Of a DNA stretch of 64,000 nucleotides, positions 44,218 through 53,989 are shown in pieces. The first letter of the stretch is position 1, and every line of letters begins with the position of its first letter. This stretch comes from an uncultured Collinsella sp. Its GTDB lineage: Bacteria; Actinomycetota; Coriobacteriia; Coriobacteriales; Coriobacteriaceae. The notes under the pieces are model-generated. The model was given only the letters and a program-made list of their open reading frames with translations, was not told the origin of the DNA and made no database searches. A program made the position numbers and the translations under genes. The DNA lies in contig UQTV01000003.1 in the NCBI GenBank assembly GCA_900544095.1, positions 136,349 through 200,348 on the forward strand, in the 5' to 3' direction.

Positions 44218-46671
44218 TTACGAGCGAACCTCGCCGTTTACGCCCTTGCACACCTTGGTAACGATCTTCTGGTGCGCCTTTTCGACCTCTTCGCTGGTAA
44301 GCGTGTGGTCGTCGGAGCGATACGTAAGCGCAAAGGCCATGGACTTCTTGCCCGCTCCGATACGGATGGGATCGCGGTAGACGTCGAACAGACGCACACC
44401 CTCGAGCAGCTTGCCTCCGGCGCTGGTAATACGGCGCTCAAGATCCTCGCAGGTCACAGTGTTGTCGACTACGATAGCAAGGTCGTGCTCAACGGCCGGG
44501 TACTGCGAGAACTCACGGTAGTTCTCCTGGTTGCGGGCGCCCTTGATCAGCTTGTCCAGGTCGAGCTCAAAGGCAACGACAACCTCGTCAATGCCCATAG
44601 CCTCGCGCGCCTCGGGGTGAATCTCGCCAACCCAGCCCAGCACGGTACCGCCGGACAGAACCTCGGCGGCGCGACCCGGCTGCAAGAAGGCATAGCCCTC
44701 GCCCTCGACGGGACGGAAGCGGACCTTCTCGATGCGCAGCTGGGCAAGCAGCTCCTCGACGATGCCCTTGCCAAAGAAGAAACGCAGCTTACGGTACTTC
44801 ATGTTCCAAGACCGCTCGCTCCACTGGCCCGAAAGCACGCCCGCCACAGACTTGGTCTCCTTGGGCAGGCTGGCGTTCTCGCGGCCATGGAACAGGCTGC
44901 CGACCTCGTACAGGTGCACGTTGGGCGTGCCGTGGGCCTCGTTGTAGGCCACAGACTGCAGCAGACCCGGCAGCAGCGAGCGGCGCATCTCGGTCTGCTC
45001 GGCCACCAGCGGGTTCATGAGAACCACGGGGCAGCCGCGGCCCTCGGTGGACATACCAATCTTCTCCAGGTCGCCCGGGGCGGCAAAGCCAAAGGTCGTG
45101 GTCTCGTTGAGACCGCAGGCGCGCAGGATCTCGCCGACCTTACGGGTGAGCTTCTGCTCGCGGGTCAGACCGCCGATGTGGTTCTTGGCAGCCGGGATGG
45201 TCGCCGTAACGCGGCCCATGCCCCATAGGCGCAGAACCTCCTCGATCAGGTCGATCTCACGCGGCAGGTCGGGACGGAAGCTCGGCGGCGTGACCATAAA
45301 GTCCTCGCCGTCGCGCTCGACGGTGCAGCCCAGGCGGGTGAGCGAGCGCTCGATAAAGTCGGGCTCGATGTCGGCACCGCAGATGGCGTGCACGCGGGCC
45401 AAGCGCAGCTTGATGCTGTCGATGGTCTTGGGCGCGGGGAACACGTCCACATAGCCGGGGGCGACCTCGCCGCCGGCGATCTCCTCGATCAGCGCGCAGG
45501 TAACGTTGGCGACATCCACGCAGCCGGTCTCGTCGACCTGGCGCTCAAAGCGAATGGAGGCGTCGGAGATCAGCGACAGATCGCGGCTGGTGTGCGAGGT
45601 GCGACCGGCGTTGAAGCAGGCGCTCTCGACCATCACGTCGACGGTGTCGTCCTCGATCTCGGAATCCATGCCGCCCATGACACCGGCCAGCGCCACGGGA
45701 CGCTCGCCGTCGGTGATGAGGCCCATGCCGGCGTCGAGCACGCGCTCCTCGCCGTCGAGCGTCGTGAACTTCTCGTCCTGCTGGGCGGCACGAACCACCA
45801 CACGACGGTGGCCATCGCGCTCGGCAAAGGTGTCCAGGTCAAAGGCGTGCAGCGGCTGACCGGTGAGCATCATCATGTAGTTGGTGATGTCGACGATGTT
45901 GTTGTGCGGGCGCACGCCCAGGGCGTTGAGGCGCTTGACCATCCAGTCTGGCGACGGGCCGACCTTGACGTTGCGCACGATGCGGGCAACGTAGCGGTCG
46001 CACAGGCCCTCGTCGGCGATCTCGACCGAAAGCTCGTCGTCGGTCGCGCGGCCGGTCTCGACCTTGATAGCGGGCAGCTCAACGTGGAAATCGCGGTCGA
46101 AGATGGCGCCGGTCTCGCGGGCCATGCCGATCATGGACAGGCAGTCGGGGCGGTTGGGCGTGATCTCGCAGTCGAGCACGGTGTCGCTCGAGCCCACGTA
46201 CTCGGCAAACGGCATGCCGCAGGGCGTATCCTCGGGCAGGATCATAATGCCGGAGTGGTCGCCACCCAGGCCAAGCTCGCGCGCGGAGCAGTTCATGCCC
46301 ATGGACACGACGCCGCGGAGCTTGCTCTTCTTGATTTTGACGTCGCCGGGAAGCACGGCGCCGACCATGGCCGTGACGATGTGGTCGCCAGCCTCGAAGT
46401 TCTGCGCGCCGCAGACGATCTGCAGCGGGGCGGGGTTGCCGTCGGCGTCGAGATTCTTGTCGCCCACGTCGACCGAGCACACATACATGTGATCGCTATC
46501 GGGGTGCGGGGTCTTGGTGAGCACCTTGGCGGTCACCACGTGGTCGAAGGACTCGCCCACGGTGTCAATCGCCTCGACCTCGGTACCGGTACGGATGTAT
46601 TCGTCCGAAAGGGTCTTGGGATCCTCCGGAATATCGATCATGGTCTTGAGCCAGTCGTAAGAAACGCGCAT
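44218..46671 (-). CDS. pheT: Phenylalanyl-tRNA synthetase beta subunit
   Basis: 817 residues, the tRNA-binding and editing subunit of the alpha2beta2 enzyme. Domains in order: EMAP-like tRNA-binding domain (VVTAKVLTKTPHPDSDHMYVC, about 46-66), B3/B4 editing domain (about 210-390), B5 domain (RLARVHAICGADIEPDFIERSLTRLGC), catalytic-like core, and C-terminal FDX-ACB domain (VRLFDVYRDPIRIGAGKKSMAFALTYRS). It follows pheS by 180 bp, an unusually large gap filled by a structured repeat. Confidence 0.96.
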   Translation of the reverse strand: MRVSYDWLKTMIDIPEDPKTLSDEYIRTGTEVEAIDTVGESFDHVVTAKVLTKTPHPDSDHMYVCSVDVGDKNLDADGNPAPLQIVCGAQNFEAGDHIVTAMVGAVLPGDVKIKKSKLRGVVSMGMNCSARELGLGGDHSGIMILPEDTPCGMPFAEYVGSSDTVLDCEITPNRPDCLSMIGMARETGAIFDRDFHVELPAIKVETGRATDDELSVEIADEGLCDRYVARIVRNVKVGPSPDWMVKRLNALGVRPHNNIVDITNYMMMLTGQPLHAFDLDTFAERDGHRRVVVRAAQQDEKFTTLDGEERVLDAGMGLITDGERPVALAGVMGGMDSEIEDDTVDVMVESACFNAGRTSHTSRDLSLISDASIRFERQVDETGCVDVANVTCALIEEIAGGEVAPGYVDVFPAPKTIDSIKLRLARVHAICGADIEPDFIERSLTRLGCTVERDGEDFMVTPPSFRPDLPREIDLIEEVLRLWGMGRVTATIPAAKNHIGGLTREQKLTRKVGEILRACGLNETTTFGFAAPGDLEKIGMSTEGRGCPVVLMNPLVAEQTEMRRSLLPGLLQSVAYNEAHGTPNVHLYEVGSLFHGRENASLPKETKSVAGVLSGQWSERSWNMKYRKLRFFFGKGIVEELLAQLRIEKVRFRPVEGEGYAFLQPGRAAEVLSGGTVLGWVGEIHPEAREAMGIDEVVVAFELDLDKLIKGARNQENYREFSQYPAVEHDLAIVVDNTVTCEDLERRITSAGGKLLEGVRLFDVYRDPIRIGAGKKSMAFALTYRSDDHTLTSEEVEKAHQKIVTKVCKGVNGEVRS

Positions 46672-46740
46672 CTAACTGGTCTCCTTTCATCTGTAACGTC
46701 TGCAATAAACAGACGGAAAACTCCAGCTACGGAGACGGGT

Positions 46741-46832
46741 TTCCGAGGTGCCGCAGATTGCCTTGAAAGAGGAGGGCCGCGTACTTAGGTACGCAACCGA
46801 CGATTGAAAGGCAAGGTGCGGTGGCTCGGGAA
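46741..46832. repeat. Imperfect palindrome in the pheS-pheT spacer
   Basis: CCGAGGTGCCGCAGATTGCC (46743-46762) is inverted against GGCAAGGTGCGGTGGCTCGG (46810-46829), with a central perfect palindrome GCGTACTTAGGTACGC (46779-46794). It lies between the two coding regions of one operon. Confidence 0.65.
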
Positions 46833-46851
46833 GCCGCCGGGACAGGTCAAC

Positions 46852-47928
46852 TTAAAATTGGTTCAAGAAGCGCATATCGCCAGTCATGAGCGTTCGCAGG
46901 TCCGGCAGGTCGTAGCGCAGTGCCGCGACGCGCTCGGCGCCAATGCCAAAGGCGAAGCCGGTGTACTTCTCGGGGTCGATGCCGCAGTTGATGAGGACGT
47001 TGGGATCGACCATGCCGCAGCCCAGGATCTCGATCCAGCCGCTGTGCTTGCAGAAGTTGCAGCCCTTGCCGCCGCAGACGTGGCAGCTCACGTCCACCTC
47101 GCAGGAAGGCTCGGTGAAGGGGAAGAAGTGCGGGCGGTAACGCGTTTTGCGGTCCTCGCCAAACATGCACTTAACAAAGTAGTCGAGCGTGCCCTTAAGA
47201 TCGCCAAAGGTAATGCCCTCGTCGACGACCAGGCCCTCGATCTGGTTGAACTGCGGCAGGTGGCAGGCGTCGGCCGTGTCGGGACGATAGACGGTGCCCG
47301 GGCAGATCATATAGATGGGCGGCTTTTGCGACTCCATGGTGTGGATCTGCACGCCCGAGGTCTGAGTGCGTAGCAGTACGTCGGACTCGCCGTGGGCATG
47401 TGCCTCGGGGTGCGCGACGCTGCCGGGGTTGTTGTCGACCACGTAGAAGGTATCGCGGGCCGAGCGGCTCGGATGATCCATGGGGGCGTTGAGCGCGGTG
47501 AAGTTGTAGTAGGAGGTATCGACCATGGGGCCGGACTCGACGGTGTAGCCGATGCCACTAAAGATGTCCTCGGCCTCCTCGATGATCTGCTTGATCAGGT
47601 GCTGGTGGCCGATCTGCGGACGGATACCCGGCAGCGTGATGTCGACGGCCTCGTGCTCGAGTGCGTGCTTGAGGGCGGCGGCCTTCATCTCGGTGGTGCG
47701 CTCGTCGAGCATGTCCTCGATCAGCTGGCGCATCTCGTTGGCGCGCTTGCCCATCATGGGGCGATCCTCGGGGGCGAGCTTGCCCATCATGCGCATCAGG
47801 CCGGTGATGCGGCCCTTGCGGCCGAGCAGCTCAACGCGCGCAGCCTCGAGCTTGGCTGCGTCGTCGGCGCCTGCGACGAGCTCCTTGGCCTCTTCCTCGA
47901 GTTTGACCAGATCATCAATCAGACTCAT
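46852..47928 (-). CDS. pheS: Phenylalanyl-tRNA synthetase alpha subunit
   Basis: 358 residues, the catalytic class II subunit. N-terminal coiled coil (MSLIDDLVKLEEEAKELV), motif 1 and 2 region (HPSRSARDTFYV, LLRTQTSGVQIHTM, PGTVYRPDTADACHLPQFNQIEGLVVD) and motif 3 (GIDPEKYTGFAFGIGAERVAAL). A Cys-rich loop CHVCGGKGCNFCKHSGW may bind zinc. The ATG at 47928 has AAAGGGAAG in front. Expression is probably controlled by the T-box leader. Confidence 0.96.
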   Translation of the reverse strand: MSLIDDLVKLEEEAKELVAGADDAAKLEAARVELLGRKGRITGLMRMMGKLAPEDRPMMGKRANEMRQLIEDMLDERTTEMKAAALKHALEHEAVDITLPGIRPQIGHQHLIKQIIEEAEDIFSGIGYTVESGPMVDTSYYNFTALNAPMDHPSRSARDTFYVVDNNPGSVAHPEAHAHGESDVLLRTQTSGVQIHTMESQKPPIYMICPGTVYRPDTADACHLPQFNQIEGLVVDEGITFGDLKGTLDYFVKCMFGEDRKTRYRPHFFPFTEPSCEVDVSCHVCGGKGCNFCKHSGWIEILGCGMVDPNVLINCGIDPEKYTGFAFGIGAERVAALRYDLPDLRTLMTGDMRFLNQF

Positions 47929-48009
47929 GTCTTCCCTTTCGTCTCTCGCGCATCCACTTGCCGCGGCGGCTGGAGCCACCCGGAGCTGCGGATGTGCGGC
48001 CCGGTTCGG

Positions 48010-48310
48010 TAACAAAAAACCGCCCTCGGGCATGTGCATTGCCCAAGGACGGTTGAATTCCGCGGTACCACCTTGTTTGACCCGGCGGATGTCTGGCCCG
48101 CCGCGCCCACTCTGTGCCCCTTGTCGCGAGGCTCACGGCTTCCCTACTGGGGCTTCGCCGCCGCTGACCGCGTGCCCGTTGAGGTCGCTGCTCGGGAGTG
48201 AACGCTTGGCCCTTGTCACCGCAGGAAGGCTCGCAGCCCATGACCTTCCCTCTCTTGCCGGCGACGCGGCGGGCAAAACCCTCTCCGTCAACGCATTGGG
48301 CTATAGGATA
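48010..48310 (-). promoter_or_regulatory. T-box leader of pheST
   Basis: On the minus strand a -10-like TATCCT (48305-48310) precedes about 230 nt of GC-rich leader, then the T-box sequence GGTGGTACCGCGGAA (48058-48072) and a terminator hairpin CCGTCCTTGGGCA/TGCCCGAGGGCGG with TTTTTT (48014-48054). Uncharged tRNA-Phe would pair its acceptor end with the T-box and prevent termination. A possible specifier UUC followed by AC is at 48200-48202, but the stem I fold was not verified. Confidence 0.85.
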
Positions 48311-48431
48311 ACACATTCTGCGTGTGCATCGCCGCGTTCCGTTTTGTTCGCACCGGGTACAAGGCAGGTAGCTGTGCAAACTGGCCGCGCAGCCGCTTAC
48401 GGCGCTCGGCCTGCGAGATTAAGGATACGGT

Positions 48432-50015
48432 ATGGGAAAGAAGCTCGATAAGAACGCCAAGGCCGCCATGGCAAAGGCTGCCAAGGGCGTCAAGGTTGCT
48501 AAAGTCGACAAGGCCGTCAAAAAGTTCCGCAAACTCGAGAGCAAGCTGTGGACTCGCGAGTACCTGCTCAAGATTGCCGAGTTCGATGGAGCGACGATTG
48601 CTCCTGCCAACGGCGCCGCAGCGCGCGCCGACGCCATGGGAACCCTTGCCGGCGAGCATCACAAGCTACTGACCAGCGAGAAGTCCGTTGAGCTCGTACG
48701 CTCGTTAGCGCGCGAGACGGTTGCAGGCGGCAAGATCGACGACCCGCAGCTGCTCGACGAGATCCGTGTGCTCGGTCGCGACCAGCGCGAGGCAAGCGTC
48801 ATCCCCACCGAGGAGGCCGAGGCCTGGACCAGGCTCACCTGCGAGGCCGATGCCGTGTGGCACAAGGCCAAGACGGCCAATGACTGGGTGAGCTTTGAGC
48901 CCTATGTGGATAGGATCGTCGCCCAACTTAAGCATCAGGCCGAACTTATGGACCCCAAGCGCGACCCATACGATGTTTGGCTCGACCAGTACGAGCGCGG
49001 CCTTTCCGCCAAGAGCTTCGATGCGTTTTGCGATGAGGTCAAGGCGACGGTCGTGCCGCTCGTGCACGCCATCGGCGAGCGCGGCCAGCAGCCCGATGCC
49101 GACTTTTTGCACGCCCGCGTGCCCGAGGGCGCCCAGCGTGCCATGAGCTTCGACCTGATGAAGCTTGTCGGCCTGGACCTGGATGACACCACACTTGCCT
49201 TTACCGAGCATCCGTTTAGCGAGGGCTTCTCGGTGGGCGATGCGCGCATCGCGACGCACATCTACGAGAACGACTGTATCTCCAACGTCTACAGCATCAT
49301 CCACGAGGCGGGACACGCCATGTACGAGCTGGGCGTCAATCCTGCCTATGCGCGCACCTGTCTTGAGGGTGGTACCTCCATGGGCATCCACGAGAGTCAG
49401 AGCCGCTTTTTCGAGAACACCGTGGGTCGCAGCCGCGCCTTTATGGGACCGCTGCTCGAGGTGCTACGCCGCCACGCACCCGAGGTCTACGGCGACGTCG
49501 ACGAGGACACGCTCTACCACGCCGTGAACATCGCGCAGCCTTCGCTGATCCGCACCGAGGCCGACGAGCTCACCTATCCGCTGCACGTTATGGTGCGCTA
49601 CGAGATCGAGCGCATGCTGTTTGCCGGCGAGGCCACGGCCAAGGACATCCCCGCGCTTTGGAATCGCTTCATGGATGAGTACCTGGGCATTCCCGTTCCC
49701 GACGACACGCACGGCTGCCTACAGGATACGCACTGGAGCGGCGGCTCGTTTGGCTACTTCCCCACGTATGCGCTGGGTAGCGCTTACGACGCCATGTTTG
49801 TGCCGGCCATGTGCCGCGACGGTGTCGATCTCAACGGCGCCTGTGCGAGCGGCGACCTGACACCCGTCCGCGCCTGGCTGGGCGAGCACATTTGGCAGTG
49901 GGGCCGCGCCAAGGACGCGCCGGAGCTCATAAAGGGCGCGTGCGGCATGTCGTTCGATGCCCGCTACTACTGCAGCTACCTGCAGGACAAGTTCACCACG
50001 CTCTACGAGCTGTAA
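48432..50015 (+). CDS. M32 family metallocarboxypeptidase
   Basis: 527 residues, a Taq-carboxypeptidase-type zinc enzyme that removes C-terminal residues from peptides in the cytoplasm. The zinc site HEAGHAMYELG lies near residue 292, the third ligand Glu in the GIHESQSRFFEN segment, with DxRxT-like DARIATHIYEND upstream. Lys-rich N-terminal extension of about 35 residues. ATG behind AAGGA; diverges from pheST. Confidence 0.92.
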   Translation: MGKKLDKNAKAAMAKAAKGVKVAKVDKAVKKFRKLESKLWTREYLLKIAEFDGATIAPANGAAARADAMGTLAGEHHKLLTSEKSVELVRSLARETVAGGKIDDPQLLDEIRVLGRDQREASVIPTEEAEAWTRLTCEADAVWHKAKTANDWVSFEPYVDRIVAQLKHQAELMDPKRDPYDVWLDQYERGLSAKSFDAFCDEVKATVVPLVHAIGERGQQPDADFLHARVPEGAQRAMSFDLMKLVGLDLDDTTLAFTEHPFSEGFSVGDARIATHIYENDCISNVYSIIHEAGHAMYELGVNPAYARTCLEGGTSMGIHESQSRFFENTVGRSRAFMGPLLEVLRRHAPEVYGDVDEDTLYHAVNIAQPSLIRTEADELTYPLHVMVRYEIERMLFAGEATAKDIPALWNRFMDEYLGIPVPDDTHGCLQDTHWSGGSFGYFPTYALGSAYDAMFVPAMCRDGVDLNGACASGDLTPVRAWLGEHIWQWGRAKDAPELIKGACGMSFDARYYCSYLQDKFTTLYEL

Positions 50016-50040
50016 GGCATAACCGACACGCCAACGCAAA

Positions 50041-50074
50041 GGGGACGCCGCGGAACCAATCCGCGGCGCCCCCT
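50041..50074. terminator. Bidirectional terminator between M32 gene and glmM
   Basis: GGGG-ACGCCGCGG/CCGCGGCG-CCCCC hairpin with a 7-base loop and a T-rich tail on the plus strand; the convergent glmM ends 39 bp further on. Confidence 0.8.
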
Positions 50075-50112
50075 TTCCACCTAGTCGTTTAAGAACGTCC
50101 CCAATGACTACC

Positions 50113-51444
50113 TTACAGAGCCTCGAGCGCGTTGGCGATGCGCTTCATGGCGGCATCGGCGGATGCTTGGTCGGGCGCCTCGGCCAGCACGCGGATAACC
50201 GACTCGGTTCCGCTCTTGCGCACGAGCACGCGGCCCTCGCCTGCCAGCGCAGCCTCGGCCTCGGCGATGGCGTTCTGCACGCCCATGTTCTCGAGCGCGG
50301 CGTCCTTGTCCGCCACGTGCACGGCCACCTGCGCCTGTGGCAGCAGCTTGCACGGAGCCGTGAGTTGCGAGAGTGTCTCGCGCTCGGCACGAATCACTTC
50401 CATCACGCGCAGCGAGGTCATAATGCCGTCGCCCGTGCGCTCGATATCGCCAAAGATCGTATGGCCCGTCTGCTCGCCGCCCAGGCTGTAGCCGCCCTCG
50501 CGCATCTTGGCATACACGTGACGGTCGCCCACGCCGCTGGTCACGGCACTCAGGCCGGCAAGCTCCAACGACTTGATCAGGCCAAAGTTGCTGGCGATCG
50601 TCGGCACCACGGTACCGCCCGAGAGACGCCCGTGCTTGTTCAGGTACACACCGCACACGTACAGGATCTGGTCGCCGTCGATCACGCGGCCGCGCTCGTC
50701 CACGGCCAGGCAGCGGTCGGCATCGCCATCGTAGGCAAAGCCCACATCCAGGCCCTGCTCCACCACGTGGCGCTGCAGGCGCTCAATATGCGTAGAGCCG
50801 CAGTCGACATTGATGTTAAAGCCGTCGGGCGCGGCATTGATCACGCGCACATCGGCGCCCAGTGCGTCGAACACCGGCTTGGCCACCGAGGATGCCGAGC
50901 CGTTGGCGCAATCGATGCCGATCTTGACGCCCTGCAGCGAAAAGTTCGCGCTGGCGATGAGCGAAGCAATGTAGCGGTTGCGACCCTGCATGTAGTCCAC
51001 CGTGGCGCCGATGTGGTTGCCCGTTGCCAGCGGCACCTCGCTCTTGCCATCGATGTAGTCCTCGATGAGCTCCAGCACGTCCTCGTCCATCTTAAAGCCG
51101 TCGCTGTTGACGAGCTTAATGCCGTTATCGCAAAACGGGTTGTGGCTCGCACTGATCATGATGCCGCAATCGAAGCAGCCCTCCACGGTCTGATGCGCTA
51201 CGCCCGGCGTGGGGATCACGTGCAGCATGTAGGCGTCCGCGCCGCTCGCGACCAGGCCGCTCACCAGCGCCGCCTCGAACATATAACTCGAGCGACGTGT
51301 GTCCTTGCCCACGATGACGCGCGCCTTAGCACTGCGGTTGGCGCCGTAATACCAGCCCACAAAACGGCCAATCTTATAAGCGTGCTCTACCGTCAGCCCA
51401 ACGTTGGCCTCACCGCGAAAGCCGTCGGTGCCAAAGTACTTCAT
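50113..51444 (-). CDS. glmM: Phosphoglucosamine mutase
   Basis: 443 residues, converts glucosamine-6-phosphate to glucosamine-1-phosphate for UDP-GlcNAc and cell-wall synthesis. Start MKYFGTDGFRGEANVGLT, phosphoserine loop ISASHNPFCDNGIK, metal loop DGDADRCLAVDE, sugar loop GGEQTGH, phosphate-binding RKSGTESVIRVLAE. ATG behind AAGGAGAG. Confidence 0.96.
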   Translation of the reverse strand: MKYFGTDGFRGEANVGLTVEHAYKIGRFVGWYYGANRSAKARVIVGKDTRRSSYMFEAALVSGLVASGADAYMLHVIPTPGVAHQTVEGCFDCGIMISASHNPFCDNGIKLVNSDGFKMDEDVLELIEDYIDGKSEVPLATGNHIGATVDYMQGRNRYIASLIASANFSLQGVKIGIDCANGSASSVAKPVFDALGADVRVINAAPDGFNINVDCGSTHIERLQRHVVEQGLDVGFAYDGDADRCLAVDERGRVIDGDQILYVCGVYLNKHGRLSGGTVVPTIASNFGLIKSLELAGLSAVTSGVGDRHVYAKMREGGYSLGGEQTGHTIFGDIERTGDGIMTSLRVMEVIRAERETLSQLTAPCKLLPQAQVAVHVADKDAALENMGVQNAIAEAEAALAGEGRVLVRKSGTESVIRVLAEAPDQASADAAMKRIANALEAL

Positions 51445-51463
51445 GCGCTCTCCTTACAAAATA

Positions 51464-51490
51464 GGGGCGAACAGATTGCCTGTCCGCCCC
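51464..51490 (-). terminator. Hairpin between DUF4012 gene and glmM
   Basis: On the minus strand GGGGCGGACAGG/CTGTTCGCCCC then TATTTTG, immediately before the glmM ribosome-binding site. Confidence 0.75.
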
Positions 51491-51527
51491 AAAATGGTAC
51501 TCGATTATCTGCGCTACCAGAAAAACC

Positions 51528-53840
51528 CTACGCCGACGCGCTGTCGCGAGCCGCCTGGCATGTAGGAGTCTGACGCAGCGTAAGCGGCTTGTCCCCCGCC
51601 TCGGCCGACGTGGTCAGCGTATACGTGATCGTCGTCGTCTCGCCAGCATGCAGGTCAACGGTTCCCGAATAGAAGGGAATGCCATGCCACGTGGCAGCGC
51701 CAAGCCCAAACTGGGTGCCCTCGACGGTAAGGTCCGAAATGTTGCCACCCGTCGGGGCGAACAGCGAGACATTCAGGCGCTCGTCATCACGCGCGGCATC
51801 GGGTGCGCTCGCCGCAACGTAGTCGGGCAGCTTGCCGGCCTCTTCCTGCGTCATGATGTTCGTCAGGGTGACGGTGATGCGATAGGAGCACGTGCCGTCG
51901 CCATTCTTGACGCCCTGGCCAATCTGCGTATCGGCGTTGAGGTACCAATCGAGCTTGGAGAAGCTCAGGTTGTTAAAGTAGACACCGGCAACGGGATCCT
52001 CGCTCGGGTCGTCCGGATCGGGCAGCGAGGCGTCGATGTTCATTTCCTTGATAGCGTTCTGCTCGTCGTCGTTTTTCATCCACGCGATCAGGCGGCCCTC
52101 TTCGGCACCACGCTCAACGGCGCTGACGAGCTTCGTAACATCGACATCACCGATGCCGCCGAGAATCTTGTCGAAGGCGGCGCTGGCAACGGCTGCAAAG
52201 ATGCCGTCCGACTCCTCGACCGGATAGTTCCAGTACACGTCGTGCATGAGGACTTTGGCCGCATTGGTGCCGTCGACAACCGTGCCGTCGGGCAGCGAGA
52301 CATTGCCGACAAGGCCCAGCAGATACTGCAGGAACACCGGGTCGATACCGATGACGCCATCAACGTCTTGGCCATACTCGGACTTCCACAGAGCGGCGAC
52401 ACGCTGCGAGTTGCGCGGCCAGTCGGGCGAATAGGTGTTACCCGAGTTGTACAGGTTGCTGTGATTGCCAAACAGCGCCTCATCCTCTTCGTCGACGCTC
52501 TCGACCGCTTCATCCTCGCTCAGTCCAATACGGGGAACAAAGTCGCCGATCGACATCTGGCCGTCGGTAACCGAAATCAGACCCTGCGAGCCGCCAAAGC
52601 CGCCGCAAGCACGAATCTCAACGTTGTTCATGGCGTACATGAGATAGTTGCGCGTCTGGCCGTTGGCGCCGAGCATCTGGGGAAGGACAGGGGCGACCTT
52701 CTCCGCTGCATCGACCGCGCCGCTTAGGGTGGCAAAGCCATCCTTTGCCTTATCGACCAGCTCGGTCACCTGGGAAATATGCGTGTCGCCAATGCCCTGG
52801 ATCTTCTCGTTGGCACTCTTGAACACCTTCGAGCTGCTGGAAAGCGAATCGGCAACGGCCTGCAGCGCAGAAACGTTGATCATCCCGTCCTGGAACAGCT
52901 TGCCGGGTGTTGCCTGCGAAAGATTGTCGGCCATGGGGACCAGCGCGTTGCTCGAGACATCGGACAGGGCGTCGATCATGGTACGGGCCGCATTGATGTC
53001 GCTGCCGTACACCGGAATAAACGAAGCCGCCGTCCACAGCGGGCTCGAGGTCTCCGCCTTCATGCTATCGCAGAGCTCGTCGATCTTCTTCGCGTCGTCG
53101 GGCAGCGTCGAAAAATCGCCCGACGTGACCTTGTCCTTAAGGCCACCGACAACCTCGACAGCTTCCTTCGCTTCGCCCTTTACGGTCTTAGCCGAGTTAA
53201 GCAGCATAAAGCCACTTGCGCCAAGCGCAACGAGCAGCACCACGACTACGGCGGCAACAACCGCGCCAACATGGCGCTTCTTGCCCTCACCCTTGCGATG
53301 GCGATGACGGACCAGGCCATCCGAGGTCGAGCTCGTCGAAGCGTCGCTGCCATAGTTCAAGCCAAAATCGTAATAATCTTCCTTGGAACCGGAGCCCTTA
53401 AACTCGGCACCGTTGTCTTCCAAACGGGCGAACGTGCCGGTCTCGGAGGCACCCGTATAGATCGTGCCAAGGTTGCCCGTAAGCCCCGCGCCACCGGCAG
53501 AGGGAGTATTGTTGGCGGCATTGCCGGCATTAATGTTGCCGGCGGCATTCGCGGCGTTGGCAGCGCCTACGTTGTTCGCAGGTGTCGAAGGAGCCCCGCT
53601 CGGCTGCGACGTGGGGATCGCACCGCCCGCAAAGACATTCCCTCTTGCGCGACCGGTCTTTTTAGCCTTCTGAGACTGCTCGTACAGAGCGGTAAACATC
53701 GCCGTCTCGCCCGGAGACGTGCGCTTACCGGCGCTGTTCTGACCAGCTCCGCTCGGCATGCCAGCTTTTCCGGCCCCGTTCGAACGCGGCGGAACTGCAG
53801 GACGGCCGCTGTCGCTGCCCTTAAAGTGATTACCAGCCAT
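51528..53840 (-). CDS. DUF4012 family membrane-anchored envelope protein
   Basis: About 770 residues. The cytoplasmic N-terminal part (about 1-190) is low-complexity with Gly, Pro, and Ala/Asn tracts; a membrane segment (VVAAVVVVLLVALGASGFMLL, near 210) leads to a large exterior region with DUF4012 features (NYLMYAMNNVEIRACGGFGGSQGLISVTDGQ, then WPRNSQRVAALWKSEYGQDVDGVIGIDPVFL). Family members often lie near polysaccharide genes in Actinobacteria; function unknown. ATG 53840 with GAGGA. glmM follows by about 80 bp. Confidence 0.88.
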   Translation of the reverse strand: MAGNHFKGSDSGRPAVPPRSNGAGKAGMPSGAGQNSAGKRTSPGETAMFTALYEQSQKAKKTGRARGNVFAGGAIPTSQPSGAPSTPANNVGAANAANAAGNINAGNAANNTPSAGGAGLTGNLGTIYTGASETGTFARLEDNGAEFKGSGSKEDYYDFGLNYGSDASTSSTSDGLVRHRHRKGEGKKRHVGAVVAAVVVVLLVALGASGFMLLNSAKTVKGEAKEAVEVVGGLKDKVTSGDFSTLPDDAKKIDELCDSMKAETSSPLWTAASFIPVYGSDINAARTMIDALSDVSSNALVPMADNLSQATPGKLFQDGMINVSALQAVADSLSSSSKVFKSANEKIQGIGDTHISQVTELVDKAKDGFATLSGAVDAAEKVAPVLPQMLGANGQTRNYLMYAMNNVEIRACGGFGGSQGLISVTDGQMSIGDFVPRIGLSEDEAVESVDEEDEALFGNHSNLYNSGNTYSPDWPRNSQRVAALWKSEYGQDVDGVIGIDPVFLQYLLGLVGNVSLPDGTVVDGTNAAKVLMHDVYWNYPVEESDGIFAAVASAAFDKILGGIGDVDVTKLVSAVERGAEEGRLIAWMKNDDEQNAIKEMNIDASLPDPDDPSEDPVAGVYFNNLSFSKLDWYLNADTQIGQGVKNGDGTCSYRITVTLTNIMTQEEAGKLPDYVAASAPDAARDDERLNVSLFAPTGGNISDLTVEGTQFGLGAATWHGIPFYSGTVDLHAGETTTITYTLTTSAEAGDKPLTLRQTPTCQAARDSASA

Positions 53841-53989
53841 AAAGAAATCCTCGCAATTGAGTCGCAATAGAAAAGTCCATAACGCTATTAGTTTATGGCA
53901 TATTGAGCATCGACAGCTAAACTCCAGACACGGCTATCAATTGGCGAAAATTTGGCGCAACACCTTATCTGTCTTGGCGGCGGCGCCAG

